Shown here piece after piece: positions 48,114 through 57,018 of a DNA stretch of 64,000 bases. The number at the start of each line of letters is the position of its first letter. Positions within the stretch are counted from its first letter, which is position 1. The DNA is from Burkholderia guangdongensis (GTDB lineage: Bacteria; Pseudomonadota; Gammaproteobacteria; Burkholderiales; Burkholderiaceae), in the NCBI RefSeq assembly GCF_013403875.1, contig NZ_JACBNX010000012.1, forward strand, positions 101,577 through 165,576, read 5' to 3'. Under the pieces are notes generated by a model that had not been told where the DNA came from, ran no database searches, and saw only the letters and a program-made list of their open reading frames with translations. A program made the position numbers and the translations under genes.

Positions 48114-49943
48114 TCAGCCGAACGTGAACGAATACGCGCGCACGTCGGGATCGAGGAACTCGATCGCGAACGTCCGATCCGTGATCGCGTCGCGCTGGCG
48201 CACGAGCTGATACAGGCGCTGCCCGGTGACCGTCCCGTAGCCTTGCGCGTCGACGTCCGCGCCGTGCGCGTCGCCCGGTGCCGCGCCGTCGAGCGTGATG
48301 CGAAAGCGCACCGGCTTGCCGTTTGCGCCCGGCCCGAGCACCAGGTGCAGGTCGCGCGCATGGAAGCGGTAGACGATCCGTCCGGTCGGCGACGCGAGCG
48401 TCGCGTCATCCGAGCCGACGTTCCACGTGCCGGCGAGCCCCCAGTCGTTGAGCGCGGGGCGCGCGGGCGCGGCGTAGCGCCGGGCCGCGTCGCGCGCTTC
48501 GCCGCCGGGCGAGGCGAAATTCTCCGCACGTGCATAGCCGACGTACGTTTCCGGCGAGCGGATGTCCGCCGCGTCGGCCGCCGCGAGCGCGCCGCGTGCG
48601 GGCGCGCCTTCGAGCCCGATCGGCACGTTCGCCGCTTCCGGATGCCCGTTCTCGGCGAGCAGCGACTGGATCACGCGCTCCGACTGCGCGTCGTCGCCCT
48701 CGCCGAAGTGGTGGTAGCGAATCCGGCCCTGCGCGTCGATGAAGTAGTGCGCGGGCCAGTACTCGTTGTCGAACGCGCGCCAGATCGCGTAGTGGTTGTC
48801 GATCGCGACCGGATAGTCGATGCCGAGATCGCGCACCGCCTTGCGCACGTTTCCGATATCGCGCTCGAACGGAAATTCGGGCGCGTGCACGCCGATCACG
48901 ACGAGTCCGAGGTCGCGGTACTTGTGCGCCCACGCGCTGACGTACGGCAGCGTGCGCAGGCAGTTGATGCACGAATAGGTCCAGAAATCGACGAGCACGA
49001 CCTTGCCGCGCAGCCCGGCCGCCGTCAGCGGCGGCGAGTTCAGCCATTGCACCGCGCCGTCGAGCGGCGGCAGCGCGCCTTCGACCGGCAGCGAAGCGGG
49101 CGTCGCGACGCCGGTCGCGCCCACGGCCGCGGCCGTCGGTGTTGCATGCGCGAGCGTCGCGATGCCGGTCGCGCTCGCGACCGCTGCCGTCCGTGTCGGC
49201 GTCGGCGTCGCATGCGCGGACGGCGCGAGCCGATCGACGAGCGCCGTCTCGAGCCCGCCGGTCGCGATCGACGACGCCTTGGCGAGCAGGCCGGTGTCGA
49301 GTCCGAGCGCGATCGCGGCGACGCCGGCCAGCAGCGCGACGCCGATCCCGCGCCGGATCCATTCGCCCGCGCCGAGCGAACGCTTCATCGCCGCGAACAC
49401 CTTGCCGCCGATCAGCAGCGCGACCGCGAGCGACGTCGCGGCGCCCGCCGCGTAGGCGACGAGCAGCAGCGCCGTGCCGACGCTCGCGCCGTGCAGCGCG
49501 GCGCCCGTCAGCACGAGGCCGAGGATCGGCCCGGCGCACGGCGCCCACAGCAGGCCGGTCGCGATGCCGAGCACGAACGACGAACCGGGGCCGGCGGGGC
49601 GCCCGTCGCGTTGCGCGAGGCCGGTCAGCCGGTTGCCGGCCGCGACGAGCGGCCGGGTCAGATGCTCGGCGACGCGCGGCATCAGCAGCGTGAGCGCGAA
49701 CACCGCGAGCAGCGCGATCGCGGCCCAGCGGCCGGCCTCGTTCGCCTGCGCGACCCAGCCGCCGCCGACGGCCGCGAGCGTCGCGACGATCGCGAACGTC
49801 AGCGCCATCCCGACGAGCAGCGGCAGGCCGGTGCGCGCGAACGGCTGGTCGGCGCGCGCGAACACGAACGGTAGCACCGGCAGGATGCACGGGCTCAGGA
49901 TCGTGAGCACGCCGCCGAGATACGCGAGGACGACGAGTAGCAT
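48114..49943 (-). CDS. DipZ-like CcdA-thioredoxin fusion protein
   Basis: A 609-aa membrane protein. The CcdA/DsbD-beta part (about 1-245, six or more helices) has the electron-carrying Cys in LSPCILPVLPF and GLLWAPCAGPILG. An Ala/Thr/Pro linker with an imperfect internal duplication (about 250-290) leads to a TlpA-type thioredoxin domain with CINC in DFWTYSCINCLRTLPYV. A C-terminal beta domain resembles Thioredoxin_10 of DipZ. It would carry reducing power from the cytoplasm to periplasmic MsrA and MsrB. The order is msrB-dipZ-msrA. Confidence 0.92.
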   Translation of the reverse strand: MLLVVLAYLGGVLTILSPCILPVLPFVFARADQPFARTGLPLLVGMALTFAIVATLAAVGGGWVAQANEAGRWAAIALLAVFALTLLMPRVAEHLTRPLVAAGNRLTGLAQRDGRPAGPGSSFVLGIATGLLWAPCAGPILGLVLTGAALHGASVGTALLLVAYAAGAATSLAVALLIGGKVFAAMKRSLGAGEWIRRGIGVALLAGVAAIALGLDTGLLAKASSIATGGLETALVDRLAPSAHATPTPTRTAAVASATGIATLAHATPTAAAVGATGVATPASLPVEGALPPLDGAVQWLNSPPLTAAGLRGKVVLVDFWTYSCINCLRTLPYVSAWAHKYRDLGLVVIGVHAPEFPFERDIGNVRKAVRDLGIDYPVAIDNHYAIWRAFDNEYWPAHYFIDAQGRIRYHHFGEGDDAQSERVIQSLLAENGHPEAANVPIGLEGAPARGALAAADAADIRSPETYVGYARAENFASPGGEARDAARRYAAPARPALNDWGLAGTWNVGSDDATLASPTGRIVYRFHARDLHLVLGPGANGKPVRFRITLDGAAPGDAHGADVDAQGYGTVTGQRLYQLVRQRDAITDRTFAIEFLDPDVRAYSFTFG

Positions 49944-49994
49944 GGCGACATCTCCAGTCGAAATCGGTTGAATTCGGGTTGAATTCGGTCGAAT

Positions 49995-50546
49995 TCAGGC
50001 GGCGGCCGGGTGGAACACGAGCGCGAGGCCGTTCATGCAGTACCGCAGGCCGGTCGGCTTCGGCCCGTCGTCGAACACGTGCCCGAGATGCCCGCCGCAG
50101 CGGCTGCAGTGCACTTCGGTGCGGACCATCCCGAACGACACGTCGGTTTCGGTCGCGACCGCGTGGTCGAGCGGCGCCCAGAAGCTCGGCCAGCCGGTAT
50201 GGCTGTCGAACTTCGTGTCCGACGAGAAGAGCGCGAGTGCGCATCCGGCGCACGCAAAGCGGCCGTGCCGGTGTTCGTCGTTGAGCGGGCTGCTGAACGG
50301 GCGCTCGGTGCCGGCTTCGCGCAGAATCGCGTATTGCGCGGGCGTCAGCACGCGGTGCCATTCCGCGTCGGTGTGCGTGACCGCGAACGTGGTCGCGCCC
50401 GTCGCGGCGGCGCCTGGTGCTGCGGCGGAGCCAGGCGTTGCAGCGGCCGCGCGGCGCAACAGCGCGCCGCGGCCGGTCGAGCGCAGTGCGGCCAGTATCG
50501 CGAGGCCGGTCGCGCCGGCGAAAAGAAGGCGTCTGCGGGTGGTCAT
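49995..50546 (-). CDS. msrB: Tat-exported peptide methionine-(R)-sulfoxide reductase MsrB
   Basis: A 183-aa protein. The N-terminus [20 protein letters not shown] reads as a twin-arginine signal. The catalytic domain has paired zinc Cys ([11 protein letters not shown] and [14 protein letters not shown]) and the catalytic Cys in [12 protein letters not shown], corresponding to the usual RYCxN. It reduces the R-epimer of methionine sulfoxide. The ATG at 50546 is chosen because the upstream frame runs into the divergent promoter region. It heads the msrB-dipZ-msrA operon and is divergent from a response regulator. Confidence 0.94.
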   Translation of the reverse strand: MTTRRRLLFAGATGLAILAALRSTGRGALLRRAAAATPGSAAAPGAAATGATTFAVTHTDAEWHRVLTPAQYAILREAGTERPFSSPLNDEHRHGRFACAGCALALFSSDTKFDSHTGWPSFWAPLDHAVATETDVSFGMVRTEVHCSRCGGHLGHVFDDGPKPTGLRYCMNGLALVFHPAAA

Positions 50547-50732
50547 GATGGGCTCCGTGTTTGGGGATCCGACGAACATGCACACAGAGTAGGCACAGCG
50601 CGGTGTCGAAGTCCTCACGGAAAGTTAAATGAATTGTGAACACTCGATCCCGCGAAATTTTGCACAATGGCGAAAGGGGCGGCATCTCGCCGCCCGCTCA
50701 ACCTGACGCGTGCCTGACGCGTACGATTCGCG

Positions 50733-51440
50733 ATGGACCATCCGAAACGCATCCTGATCGTCGAGGACGATGCCGACATCGCCGACGTGCTGAGCCTGCA
50801 CCTGCGCGACGAACGCTACGAGGTCGTGCATTGCGCGGACGGCGCCGACGGCTTGCGGCTGCTGGAGCAGGGCGGCTGGGACGCGCTGGTGCTCGATCTG
50901 ATGCTGCCCGGCGTCGACGGTCTCGAGATCTGCCGGCGCGCGCGCGGGATGGCCCGCTACACGCCGATCATCATCACGAGCGCGCGGTCGAGCGAGGTGC
51001 ACCGGATCCTCGGTCTCGAACTCGGCGCGGACGACTATCTCGCGAAGCCGTTCTCGATGCTCGAGCTCGTCGCGCGGGTGAAGGCGTTGCTGCGCCGCGT
51101 CGACGCGCTCGCGCGCGATTCGCGGATCGACGCGGGCAGCCTCGACGTCGCCGGGCTGTCGATCGATCCGATCGCGCGCGAAGCGAGCGTCGACGGCGCG
51201 CGGATCGATCTGACGCCGCGCGAATTCGACCTGCTGTATTTTTTCGCGCGACACCCGGGGAAAGTGTTTTCGCGCAACGATCTGCTGAATGCGGTGTGGG
51301 GCTATCAGCACGAGGGTTACGAGCACACGGTCAACACGCACATCAACCGGCTGCGCGCGAAGATCGAGGCCGATCCGGCGGAGCCGGTGCGCATCCTCAC
51401 CGTGTGGGGGCGCGGCTACAAGCTCGCCGCGCCGGAGTGA
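50733..51440 (+). CDS. OmpR-family response regulator
   Basis: A 235-aa regulator with acidic pocket EDD (11-13), phospho-acceptor D55 (LVLDLMLPG) and Lys in YLAKPFSM. A C-terminal winged helix (LTPREFDLLYFFARHPGKVF, HTVNTHINRLRAKIE) follows. It is followed by its kinase gene after 1 nt, so they form one operon. It is divergent from the msrB operon and could control it in response to oxidative or envelope stress, which is inferred only from position. Confidence 0.95.
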   Translation: MDHPKRILIVEDDADIADVLSLHLRDERYEVVHCADGADGLRLLEQGGWDALVLDLMLPGVDGLEICRRARGMARYTPIIITSARSSEVHRILGLELGADDYLAKPFSMLELVARVKALLRRVDALARDSRIDAGSLDVAGLSIDPIAREASVDGARIDLTPREFDLLYFFARHPGKVFSRNDLLNAVWGYQHEGYEHTVNTHINRLRAKIEADPAEPVRILTVWGRGYKLAAPE

Positions 51441-51441
51441 C

Positions 51442-52944
51442 ATGAAACTGACCCTCACCCAACGGCTATCGCTCGTGTTCTCGGTGCTGTTGCTCACCTG
51501 CTCCGGCGCGTCGGCGTGGCTGCAGATCCGCGCGAACGACATGCGCGAGAAGGAAGTCGTGCAGGTGCTGTCGCGCGATCTTGCCGCGCATATCGCGAAC
51601 ACCACGTCGCTGACCGACGCGAACGGCCTGCGTCCGGACGCGGTGCGGCGGCTGTTCGGCCAGTTGATGGGCGTGAATCCGAGCGTCGAGGTGTATCTGC
51701 TCGACAACGAGGGCCGCATCGAGGGCGACGATGCGCCGCCCGGGCACGTGAAGCGCGACCATGTCGACCTGACGCCGGTGCGGCGCTTTCTCGCCGGCGA
51801 TCCGCTGCCGATCCTCGGCGACGATCCGCGCAGCGTGGACGCGCGCAAGGTGTTCAGCGTCGCGCCGCTGCGCCTTCCCGGGCAGCCGCCGGTCGGCTAC
51901 ATCTACGTCGTGCTGTTGGGCGAGGCCCACGACCGCCTCGCCGCGCGCGTCGACGTGGGCACGGTGCTGCGCACGACGCTGTGGTCGATGGCGCTCGTCG
52001 CGCTGCTCGGGCTCGTGGCCGGGCTGTTCGCGTTCAGCGTGATCACGCGCCCGCTGCGCCGGTTGACCGACGCGATGCGCCGCTTCGACGCAAACGGCGA
52101 GCCCGATACGCAACCGCCGCTGCCGCATGCGCCGCCCGGCCGGCGCGGTGACGACATGATCGTGCTCGAAACCGCATTCGAGCAGATGGCCGACCGGATC
52201 GGCGATCAATGGCGCGCGCTCGCGCATCAGGATCAGCAGCGGCGCGAGCTGATCGCGAACATCTCGCACGATCTGCGCACGCCGCTGACGTCGCTGCACG
52301 GCTATCTGGAGACGCTGTCGCTGAAGGCGGCGTCGCTCGACGACACCGAACGCCGTCGCTATCTGTCGATCGCGCTCGCGCAGAGCGCGAAGGTCGGCCG
52401 GCTCGCGCAGGCGCTGTTCGAACTCGCGCGGCTCGAATCGGGCGGCGTGCAGCCGGCGCCGGAGGATTTTTCGCTGGTCGATCTCGTGCAGGACGTGCTG
52501 CAGAAATTCGAGCTGGCCGCGAAGGCGCGCGACATCGCGCTGTGCGCGCACATTCCGGCGCGCGTGCCGAACGTGTCGGCGGATCTTGGCATGATCGAGC
52601 GGGTGCTGACGAATCTGCTCGACAATGCGCTGCGGCACACGCCGGCGCACGGCACGGTCGAGATCACGCTCGAGCAGCGGGACGGGCAGGTTGCGGTGAC
52701 TGTTGCCGATACCGGGAGCGGCATTCCGCCCGAGCGGCGCGATGGGTTGTTCGAGCGGCCGCAGCGGCCGCTGACCGGCGGCGGATCGTACTCGAGCGGC
52801 GGGCTCGGGTTGCTGATCGTGCATCGGATGCTGCTGCTGCATGGCAGTCGCATTCGTCTGCTCGACCGCGCCGGGCAGGGCGCGGTGTTCGAGTTCGCGC
52901 TGTCCATGGCCGGCGCGCCGCCAGCGGCGCGCCGTTCCGGCTAG
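51442..52944 (+). CDS. Membrane sensor histidine kinase
   Basis: A 500-aa kinase. It has two membrane helices (about 8-28 and 174-198) enclosing a periplasmic sensor of about 145 residues, then HAMP (VITRPLRRLTDAMRRFD). The H box is ANISHDLRTPLTSLHGY with H276, the N box LTNLLDNALRHTPAHG, and the G boxes DTGSGIPPE and GGLGLLIVHRM. The kinase pairs with the response regulator directly upstream. The sensor domain belongs to no class I can name; location next to periplasmic Msr genes suggests an envelope signal. Confidence 0.95.
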   Translation: MKLTLTQRLSLVFSVLLLTCSGASAWLQIRANDMREKEVVQVLSRDLAAHIANTTSLTDANGLRPDAVRRLFGQLMGVNPSVEVYLLDNEGRIEGDDAPPGHVKRDHVDLTPVRRFLAGDPLPILGDDPRSVDARKVFSVAPLRLPGQPPVGYIYVVLLGEAHDRLAARVDVGTVLRTTLWSMALVALLGLVAGLFAFSVITRPLRRLTDAMRRFDANGEPDTQPPLPHAPPGRRGDDMIVLETAFEQMADRIGDQWRALAHQDQQRRELIANISHDLRTPLTSLHGYLETLSLKAASLDDTERRRYLSIALAQSAKVGRLAQALFELARLESGGVQPAPEDFSLVDLVQDVLQKFELAAKARDIALCAHIPARVPNVSADLGMIERVLTNLLDNALRHTPAHGTVEITLEQRDGQVAVTVADTGSGIPPERRDGLFERPQRPLTGGGSYSSGGLGLLIVHRMLLLHGSRIRLLDRAGQGAVFEFALSMAGAPPAARRSG

Positions 52945-52960
52945 CCGAACGTTTTTCCGG

Positions 52961-54454
52961 TCAGAAATCGCTGTCGAGGCCGTCCTGGACCTGTTCGGCC
53001 GCGCGCAGCACCGCGCGCGCCTTGTTCTCGGTTTCCTGCCATTCGGATTCGGGCACGGAATCGGCGACGATCCCGGCCGCCGCCTGCACGTACAGGTTGC
53101 CGTTGTGGATCAGGCCGGTGCGGATCGCGATCGCGAGGTCCATCTCGCCCGAGAACGACAGGTAGCCGACCGCGCCGCCATAGAGCCCGCGCTTGATCGG
53201 CTCGAGCTCGTCGATCAGCTCCATCGCGCGCACCTTCGGCGCGCCGGACAGCGTGCCCGCGGGGAACGTCGCGCGCAGCACGTCGAAGTTCGTCACGCCC
53301 GGCTTCAGCTTGCCTTCGACCGAGCTGACGATATGCTGCACGTGCGAGTACTTTTCGATCACCATCTTGTCGGTGACCTGCACCGAGCCGATCTCGGCGA
53401 TGCGGCCGACGTCGTTGCGCGCGAGGTCGATCAGCATCACGTGCTCGGCGATCTCCTTCGGATCGTTGAGCAGCTCGGTCGCGAGCTCGGCGTCGCGCTC
53501 CGGCGTGTTGCCGCGCGGCCGCGTGCCGGCGAGCGGGCGGATCGTGACGATCTGGTCGTCGCCGCGCTTTTCCTGACGCACGAGAATTTCCGGCGACGCG
53601 CCGACCACGTGGAATTCGCCGAAGTTGTAGTAATACATGTACGGCGACGGATTCAGCGAACGCAGCGCGCGATACAGCGACAGCGGATTGTCGCGATACG
53701 GCTTCGTCAGGCGCTGGCCGACCTGGATCTGCATCAGTTCGCCCGCGGCGACGTACTCCTTCGCCTGACGCACCGCGGCCAGATAGTCGTCCTTCTTGAA
53801 TTCGCGATAGGTTTCGGTGCGCACGCTCGCCGACGTGACGGGCGGCTGCACGGTCGCGCGCAGCCGGTGCTTCAGCTCGCGCAGCCGCTGCTTCGCCTTC
53901 GCGTACGCTTCGGGCTGGCTCGGGTCCGCGTAGATGATCAGGTAGAGCTTGCCCGCGAGGTTGTCGATCACCGCGAGCTCCTCGGTCAGCAGAAGCTGGA
54001 TGTCCGGCAGGCCGAGATCGTCGGGCGGCGCGGTGTGCGCGAGCTTCTTCTCGATGTAGCGCACCGCGTCGTAGCCGAAGTAGCCGGCGAGGCCGCCGCA
54101 GAAGCGCGGCAGGCCGGGGCGCTGCGCGACCTTGAAGCGGGCCTGGAACGTGTCGATGAAGTCGAACGGATCGCCTTCGTGCGTCTCGACGACCTTGCCG
54201 TCGCGCACGACTTCGGACACGCCGTTGGAGGTCCGCAGCAGCGTGCGCGCGGGCAGGCCGATGAACGAGTAGCGGCCGAAGCGTTCGCCGCCGACGACCG
54301 ATTCGAGCAGGAAGGAATTGGCGCCCGCGCGTTCGGGCTGCGCGAGCTTCAGGTAGAGGGACAGCGGCGTTTCGAGATCGGCGAGGGCCTCGGCGATCAG
54401 CGGGATGCGGTTGTAGCCTTCGTTCGCGAGCGATTGGAATTCGAGTTCAGTCAT
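52961..54454 (-). CDS. trpE: Anthranilate synthase component I
   Basis: A 497-aa chorismate-utilising enzyme. An N-terminal regulatory domain includes [18 protein letters not shown] (Trp-binding region contains LLES). The catalytic domain holds [60 protein letters not shown] and [13 protein letters not shown]. It makes anthranilate from chorismate and ammonia delivered by TrpG. The upstream unit is rpe-gph. An attenuator and Trp-rich leader peptide precede the gene, so its expression is probably controlled by tryptophan. Confidence 0.97.
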   Translation of the reverse strand: MTELEFQSLANEGYNRIPLIAEALADLETPLSLYLKLAQPERAGANSFLLESVVGGERFGRYSFIGLPARTLLRTSNGVSEVVRDGKVVETHEGDPFDFIDTFQARFKVAQRPGLPRFCGGLAGYFGYDAVRYIEKKLAHTAPPDDLGLPDIQLLLTEELAVIDNLAGKLYLIIYADPSQPEAYAKAKQRLRELKHRLRATVQPPVTSASVRTETYREFKKDDYLAAVRQAKEYVAAGELMQIQVGQRLTKPYRDNPLSLYRALRSLNPSPYMYYYNFGEFHVVGASPEILVRQEKRGDDQIVTIRPLAGTRPRGNTPERDAELATELLNDPKEIAEHVMLIDLARNDVGRIAEIGSVQVTDKMVIEKYSHVQHIVSSVEGKLKPGVTNFDVLRATFPAGTLSGAPKVRAMELIDELEPIKRGLYGGAVGYLSFSGEMDLAIAIRTGLIHNGNLYVQAAAGIVADSVPESEWQETENKARAVLRAAEQVQDGLDSDF

Positions 54455-54681
54455 GTTCCGGTCCTGTTCGGGACGAGCGGCGGAATGCGCCGGGGATCAC
54501 GTGGCGCTGCGCGTGCTGCCGTCGGCGAAGGGCGGTCGATCGTCGGTATGCCTGCCGATGGGCGTGGCCCCGGGCGTGCGTCGCCGCTTGCAGCCGCGCC
54601 CGGACAACGGGGCGGCCGATCCAAGCATCGGATGAAGCATCGAATAGAAGCGGCGATTGGCGCGCGGGTGCGCAGCGAGAT
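54455..54681 (-). other. Transcribed leader between trpE attenuator and trpE
   Basis: 227 bp between the terminator hairpin and the trpE ATG. No gene seen. The ATG is preceded by ACAGGACCGGA, a moderate ribosome site. Confidence 0.6.
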
Positions 54682-54711
54682 AAAAAACGGCGCTGAAGAC
54701 GGGCTTCAGCG
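54682..54711 (-). terminator. trpE attenuator terminator
   Basis: Minus strand CGCTGAAG (54711-54704), loop CCCGT, CTTCAGCG (54698-54691), then CCG and a T6 run (54687-54682). Its 3' arm includes TCAGCGC (54696-54690), able to pair instead with GCGCTGA (54734-54728) at the end of the leader peptide, giving a 7-bp antiterminator. Confidence 0.88.
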
Positions 54712-54727
54712 TACCTCATCATTGAGG

Positions 54728-54802
54728 TCAGCGCGACCAGCGACGCCAGGGCCAGGCTCCCCGGTCGATGCTGCTCAGACTCCGTTTTTTATTCAGAAAC
54801 AT
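54728..54802 (-). CDS. trpL: Tryptophan leader peptide upstream of trpE
   Basis: A 24-codon frame ending GAWPWRRWSR and TGA. Trp occupies positions 17, 19 and 22, just before the terminator hairpin. It begins 25 nt after the gph stop and 273 nt before trpE. A stalled ribosome at the first Trp codons would leave GCGCTGA free to pair with the terminator 3' arm. A ribosome reaching the stop would cover it and allow termination. No clear ribosome site precedes the ATG; a 12-codon frame coupled to gph overlaps its start. Confidence 0.85.
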   Translation of the reverse strand: MFLNKKRSLSSIDRGAWPWRRWSR

Positions 54803-54827
54803 GCGGATGGAAGAAAAATCAGCGGGT

Positions 54828-55583
54828 TCATTGGGCGGCGTTGTGCGCGATGATTGCGCGGGCCGCAGCCAACAGCGAGCCGACTATACCATCCGAATTT
54901 ATCGTTTGTATAGCCTTGCCGTGGTTGTAGCCGTACGGCACCGTCAGTGTCGCCATCCCGGCCGCGCGGCCCGCGAGCGCATCGTTCTCCGAATCGCCGA
55001 TCGCGACTGCCGCGCCTGGCGCGACGCCGAGCGCGTCGCACGCGGCGAGCATCGGCAGCGGGTCGGGCTTCTTGCGCGGCACACTGTCGCCGCCGAGCAC
55101 GGCGCCGAAATGATCGGCGAGCCCGTACTGGCGCAGCAGCTCGATCGCGAAGCGATGCGGCTTGTTCGTCACGCACGCGAGCTTCAGGCCCGCCGCGCGC
55201 ATCGCGTCGAGGCCGGCCGCGACGTCCGGATAGAGCTGCGTGTGGCGGCCGTTGATCTTCGCGTATTCGGTCTGGTAGATCGCGAGCGCGTCGCCGAAGC
55301 GCGACTGCGCTTCACCGGCCGCGAAGCGCGGCTTCAGCACGCTCTCGATCAGATGTTCGGAGCCCTTGCCGACGTAGCCGATCACCTCGTCGCGCGACGT
55401 TTCGCGTGCGCCGAGCCGTGCGAGCATCGCGTTCAGTCCGGCCGTGAAGTCGTCGGCGGTGTCGACCATCGTGCCGTCGAGATCGATCAGCGCCGCGTCG
55501 ATGCGCGGCGACGAGAAGCGGAGCGCGGCAGCCGGCGTGGGGGCGGCTGGCTCGGGCACGGTCGTCGACATGGGCGAGGTCAC
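54828..55583 (-). CDS. gph: Phosphoglycolate phosphatase (HAD family)
   Basis: A 251-aa HAD hydrolase. The nucleophile motif is ALIDLDGTMVDTADD, motif II Thr is in LACVTNKPHRFA, motif III Lys in RKKPDPLPML and motif IV acidic residues in AIGDSENDALAG. It removes 2-phosphoglycolate. The GTG at 55583 is taken because AGGGG precedes it; an ATG four codons on (55571) is an alternative. It follows rpe by 4 nt and precedes the trpE leader, a common betaproteobacterial arrangement. Confidence 0.94.
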   Translation of the reverse strand: MTSPMSTTVPEPAAPTPAAALRFSSPRIDAALIDLDGTMVDTADDFTAGLNAMLARLGARETSRDEVIGYVGKGSEHLIESVLKPRFAAGEAQSRFGDALAIYQTEYAKINGRHTQLYPDVAAGLDAMRAAGLKLACVTNKPHRFAIELLRQYGLADHFGAVLGGDSVPRKKPDPLPMLAACDALGVAPGAAVAIGDSENDALAGRAAGMATLTVPYGYNHGKAIQTINSDGIVGSLLAAARAIIAHNAAQ

Positions 55584-55587
55584 GGCA

Positions 55588-56292
55588 TCACCCCTGCTGG
55601 ACGGTCGCGGGGGTTGCGACGGTCGCGAGCGCGCCGCGCATGTCGTCGATCACCTTCCGGTAGTCCGGCTTGCCGAAGATCGCCGAGCCGGCGACGAACG
55701 TGTCCGCGCCGGCCGCCGCGATCTCGGCGATGTTGTCGGCCTTCACGCCGCCGTCGACCTCGAGCACGATCTCGCGGCCGGTGCGCGCGGTGTACGCGTC
55801 GATCCGCGCGCGCGCGTCGCGCAGCTTGTTCAGCGCCTCGGGGATGAACGACTGGCCGCCGAAGCCCGGGTTCACCGACATGATCAGAATGAGATCGACG
55901 CGATCCATCACATGATCGAGATAGTTGAGCGACGTTGCCGGGTTGAACACGAGGCCGGCCTTGCAGCCGTGATCGCGGATCAGCGACAGCGTGCGGTCGA
56001 CGTGATCCGAGCCTTCCGGATGGAAGCTGATCAGGTTCGCGCCCGCCTTCGCGAAATCGGGCACGATCCGGTCGACGGGGCGCACCATCAGATGCACGTC
56101 GATCGGCACCTGCACGTGCGGGCGGATCGCCTCGCAGACGAGCGGGCCGATCGTCAGGTTCGGCACATAATGGTTGTCCATCACGTCGAAGTGGATCCAG
56201 TCGGCGCCGGCGGCGACGACGTTGCGGACTTCTTCGCCGAGCCGCGCGAAGTCGGCCGACAGGATGCTGGGGGCGATGCGGAACTGAGTCAT
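55588..56292 (-). CDS. rpe: Ribulose-phosphate 3-epimerase
   Basis: A 234-aa barrel enzyme with [16 protein letters not shown], the metal-binding [17 protein letters not shown] (His, Asp), [15 protein letters not shown] and [11 protein letters not shown]. It interconverts ribulose-5-phosphate and xylulose-5-phosphate in the pentose phosphate and Calvin-type pathways. It starts the rpe-gph-trpE unit and is divergent from apaG across 165 bp. Confidence 0.97.
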   Translation of the reverse strand: MTQFRIAPSILSADFARLGEEVRNVVAAGADWIHFDVMDNHYVPNLTIGPLVCEAIRPHVQVPIDVHLMVRPVDRIVPDFAKAGANLISFHPEGSDHVDRTLSLIRDHGCKAGLVFNPATSLNYLDHVMDRVDLILIMSVNPGFGGQSFIPEALNKLRDARARIDAYTARTGREIVLEVDGGVKADNIAEIAAAGADTFVAGSAIFGKPDYRKVIDDMRGALATVATPATVQQG

Positions 56293-56457
56293 GATGAGGA
56301 GCGGGGGACGCTGCGGCGCAAAACCGCCATTCTACCGCCCGGCGACCGCGCGCGCGGTTGCGGGCCGGTGCCGCATCAAGCAGAATGCCGAACCAGTGCG
56401 GCGCGTCCGCGGCCCGGCGCCGTCGGCCCGGGCCGGCTACTCACGAGCGGAATCACC

Positions 56458-56832
56458 ATGAGTCAGTATCAATTCAGCGTTTCGGTAAAGACCAGTTATT
56501 TGCCGGAACAATCGGACCCCGAACGCCGTCAATATGCATTCGCGTACACGATTACGATCCGCAATGCCGGGCAGGTCGCCGCGCAATTGATCGCACGGCA
56601 CTGGATCATCACGGACAGCGAGAGCCACGTGCAGGAAGTGAAGGGGCTCGGCGTCGTCGGCCATCAACCGCTGCTGCAGCCGGGCGAGCAGTTCGAATAC
56701 ACGAGCTGGGCGGTGATCGAAACGCCGGTCGGCACGATGCGCGGGGCGTACTTCTGCGTGGCCGAGGACGGCGAGCGTTTCGACGCGCCGATCGACGAGT
56801 TCGCGCTGCACATGCCGCGCACGCTGCATTGA
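56458..56832 (+). CDS. apaG: ApaG protein (Co2+/Mg2+ efflux-associated)
   Basis: A 124-aa single-domain protein of the ApaG/fibronectin-III-like family, marked by YAFAYTITIRNAGQVAAQL, HWIITDSESHVQEVKGLGVV and GHQPLLQPGEQFEYTSW. It binds pyrophosphate-type ligands in known structures; its physiological role is unresolved. The ATG at 56458 has GAGCGG upstream; the frame runs further upstream over rpe but without similarity. Confidence 0.95.
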   Translation: MSQYQFSVSVKTSYLPEQSDPERRQYAFAYTITIRNAGQVAAQLIARHWIITDSESHVQEVKGLGVVGHQPLLQPGEQFEYTSWAVIETPVGTMRGAYFCVAEDGERFDAPIDEFALHMPRTLH

Positions 56833-56849
56833 GCGTCGCGGGTTCGTGT

Positions 56850-56990
56850 TCAGCGCGGTGGCCGGTCGTCGCGGGGGCGCTTCTTTTTGCCGGAGTTGGT
56901 CCAGATGACGATGAAGGCGAGCAGTGCGAGCGCGAGGAATGCTTCGAGCCCGAACGCGAGCATCGGATATTGGTCGAGAAGATCTGACAT
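56850..56990 (-). CDS. 46-aa single-pass membrane protein
   Basis: A short frame beginning MSDLLDQYPMLAFGLEAF with one membrane helix (about residues 9-30, LAFGLEAFLALALLAFIVIW). A very basic tail KKKRPRDDRPPR suggests the C-terminus stays in the cytoplasm. It converges on apaG and its start codon shares CATG with an upstream in-frame ATG of the divergent mltA gene. I do not know a named family; length, composition and position suggest a genuine small protein. Confidence 0.65.
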   Translation of the reverse strand: MSDLLDQYPMLAFGLEAFLALALLAFIVIWTNSGKKKRPRDDRPPR

Positions 56991-57018
56991 GGCGGTTTCC
57001 ATCAAGAACGAACATTGT

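Noticed and set aside
50625..51848. Leftward frame over the response regulator and kinase
   Set aside because: Antisense shadow; the two-component genes have full sets of motifs on the plus strand.
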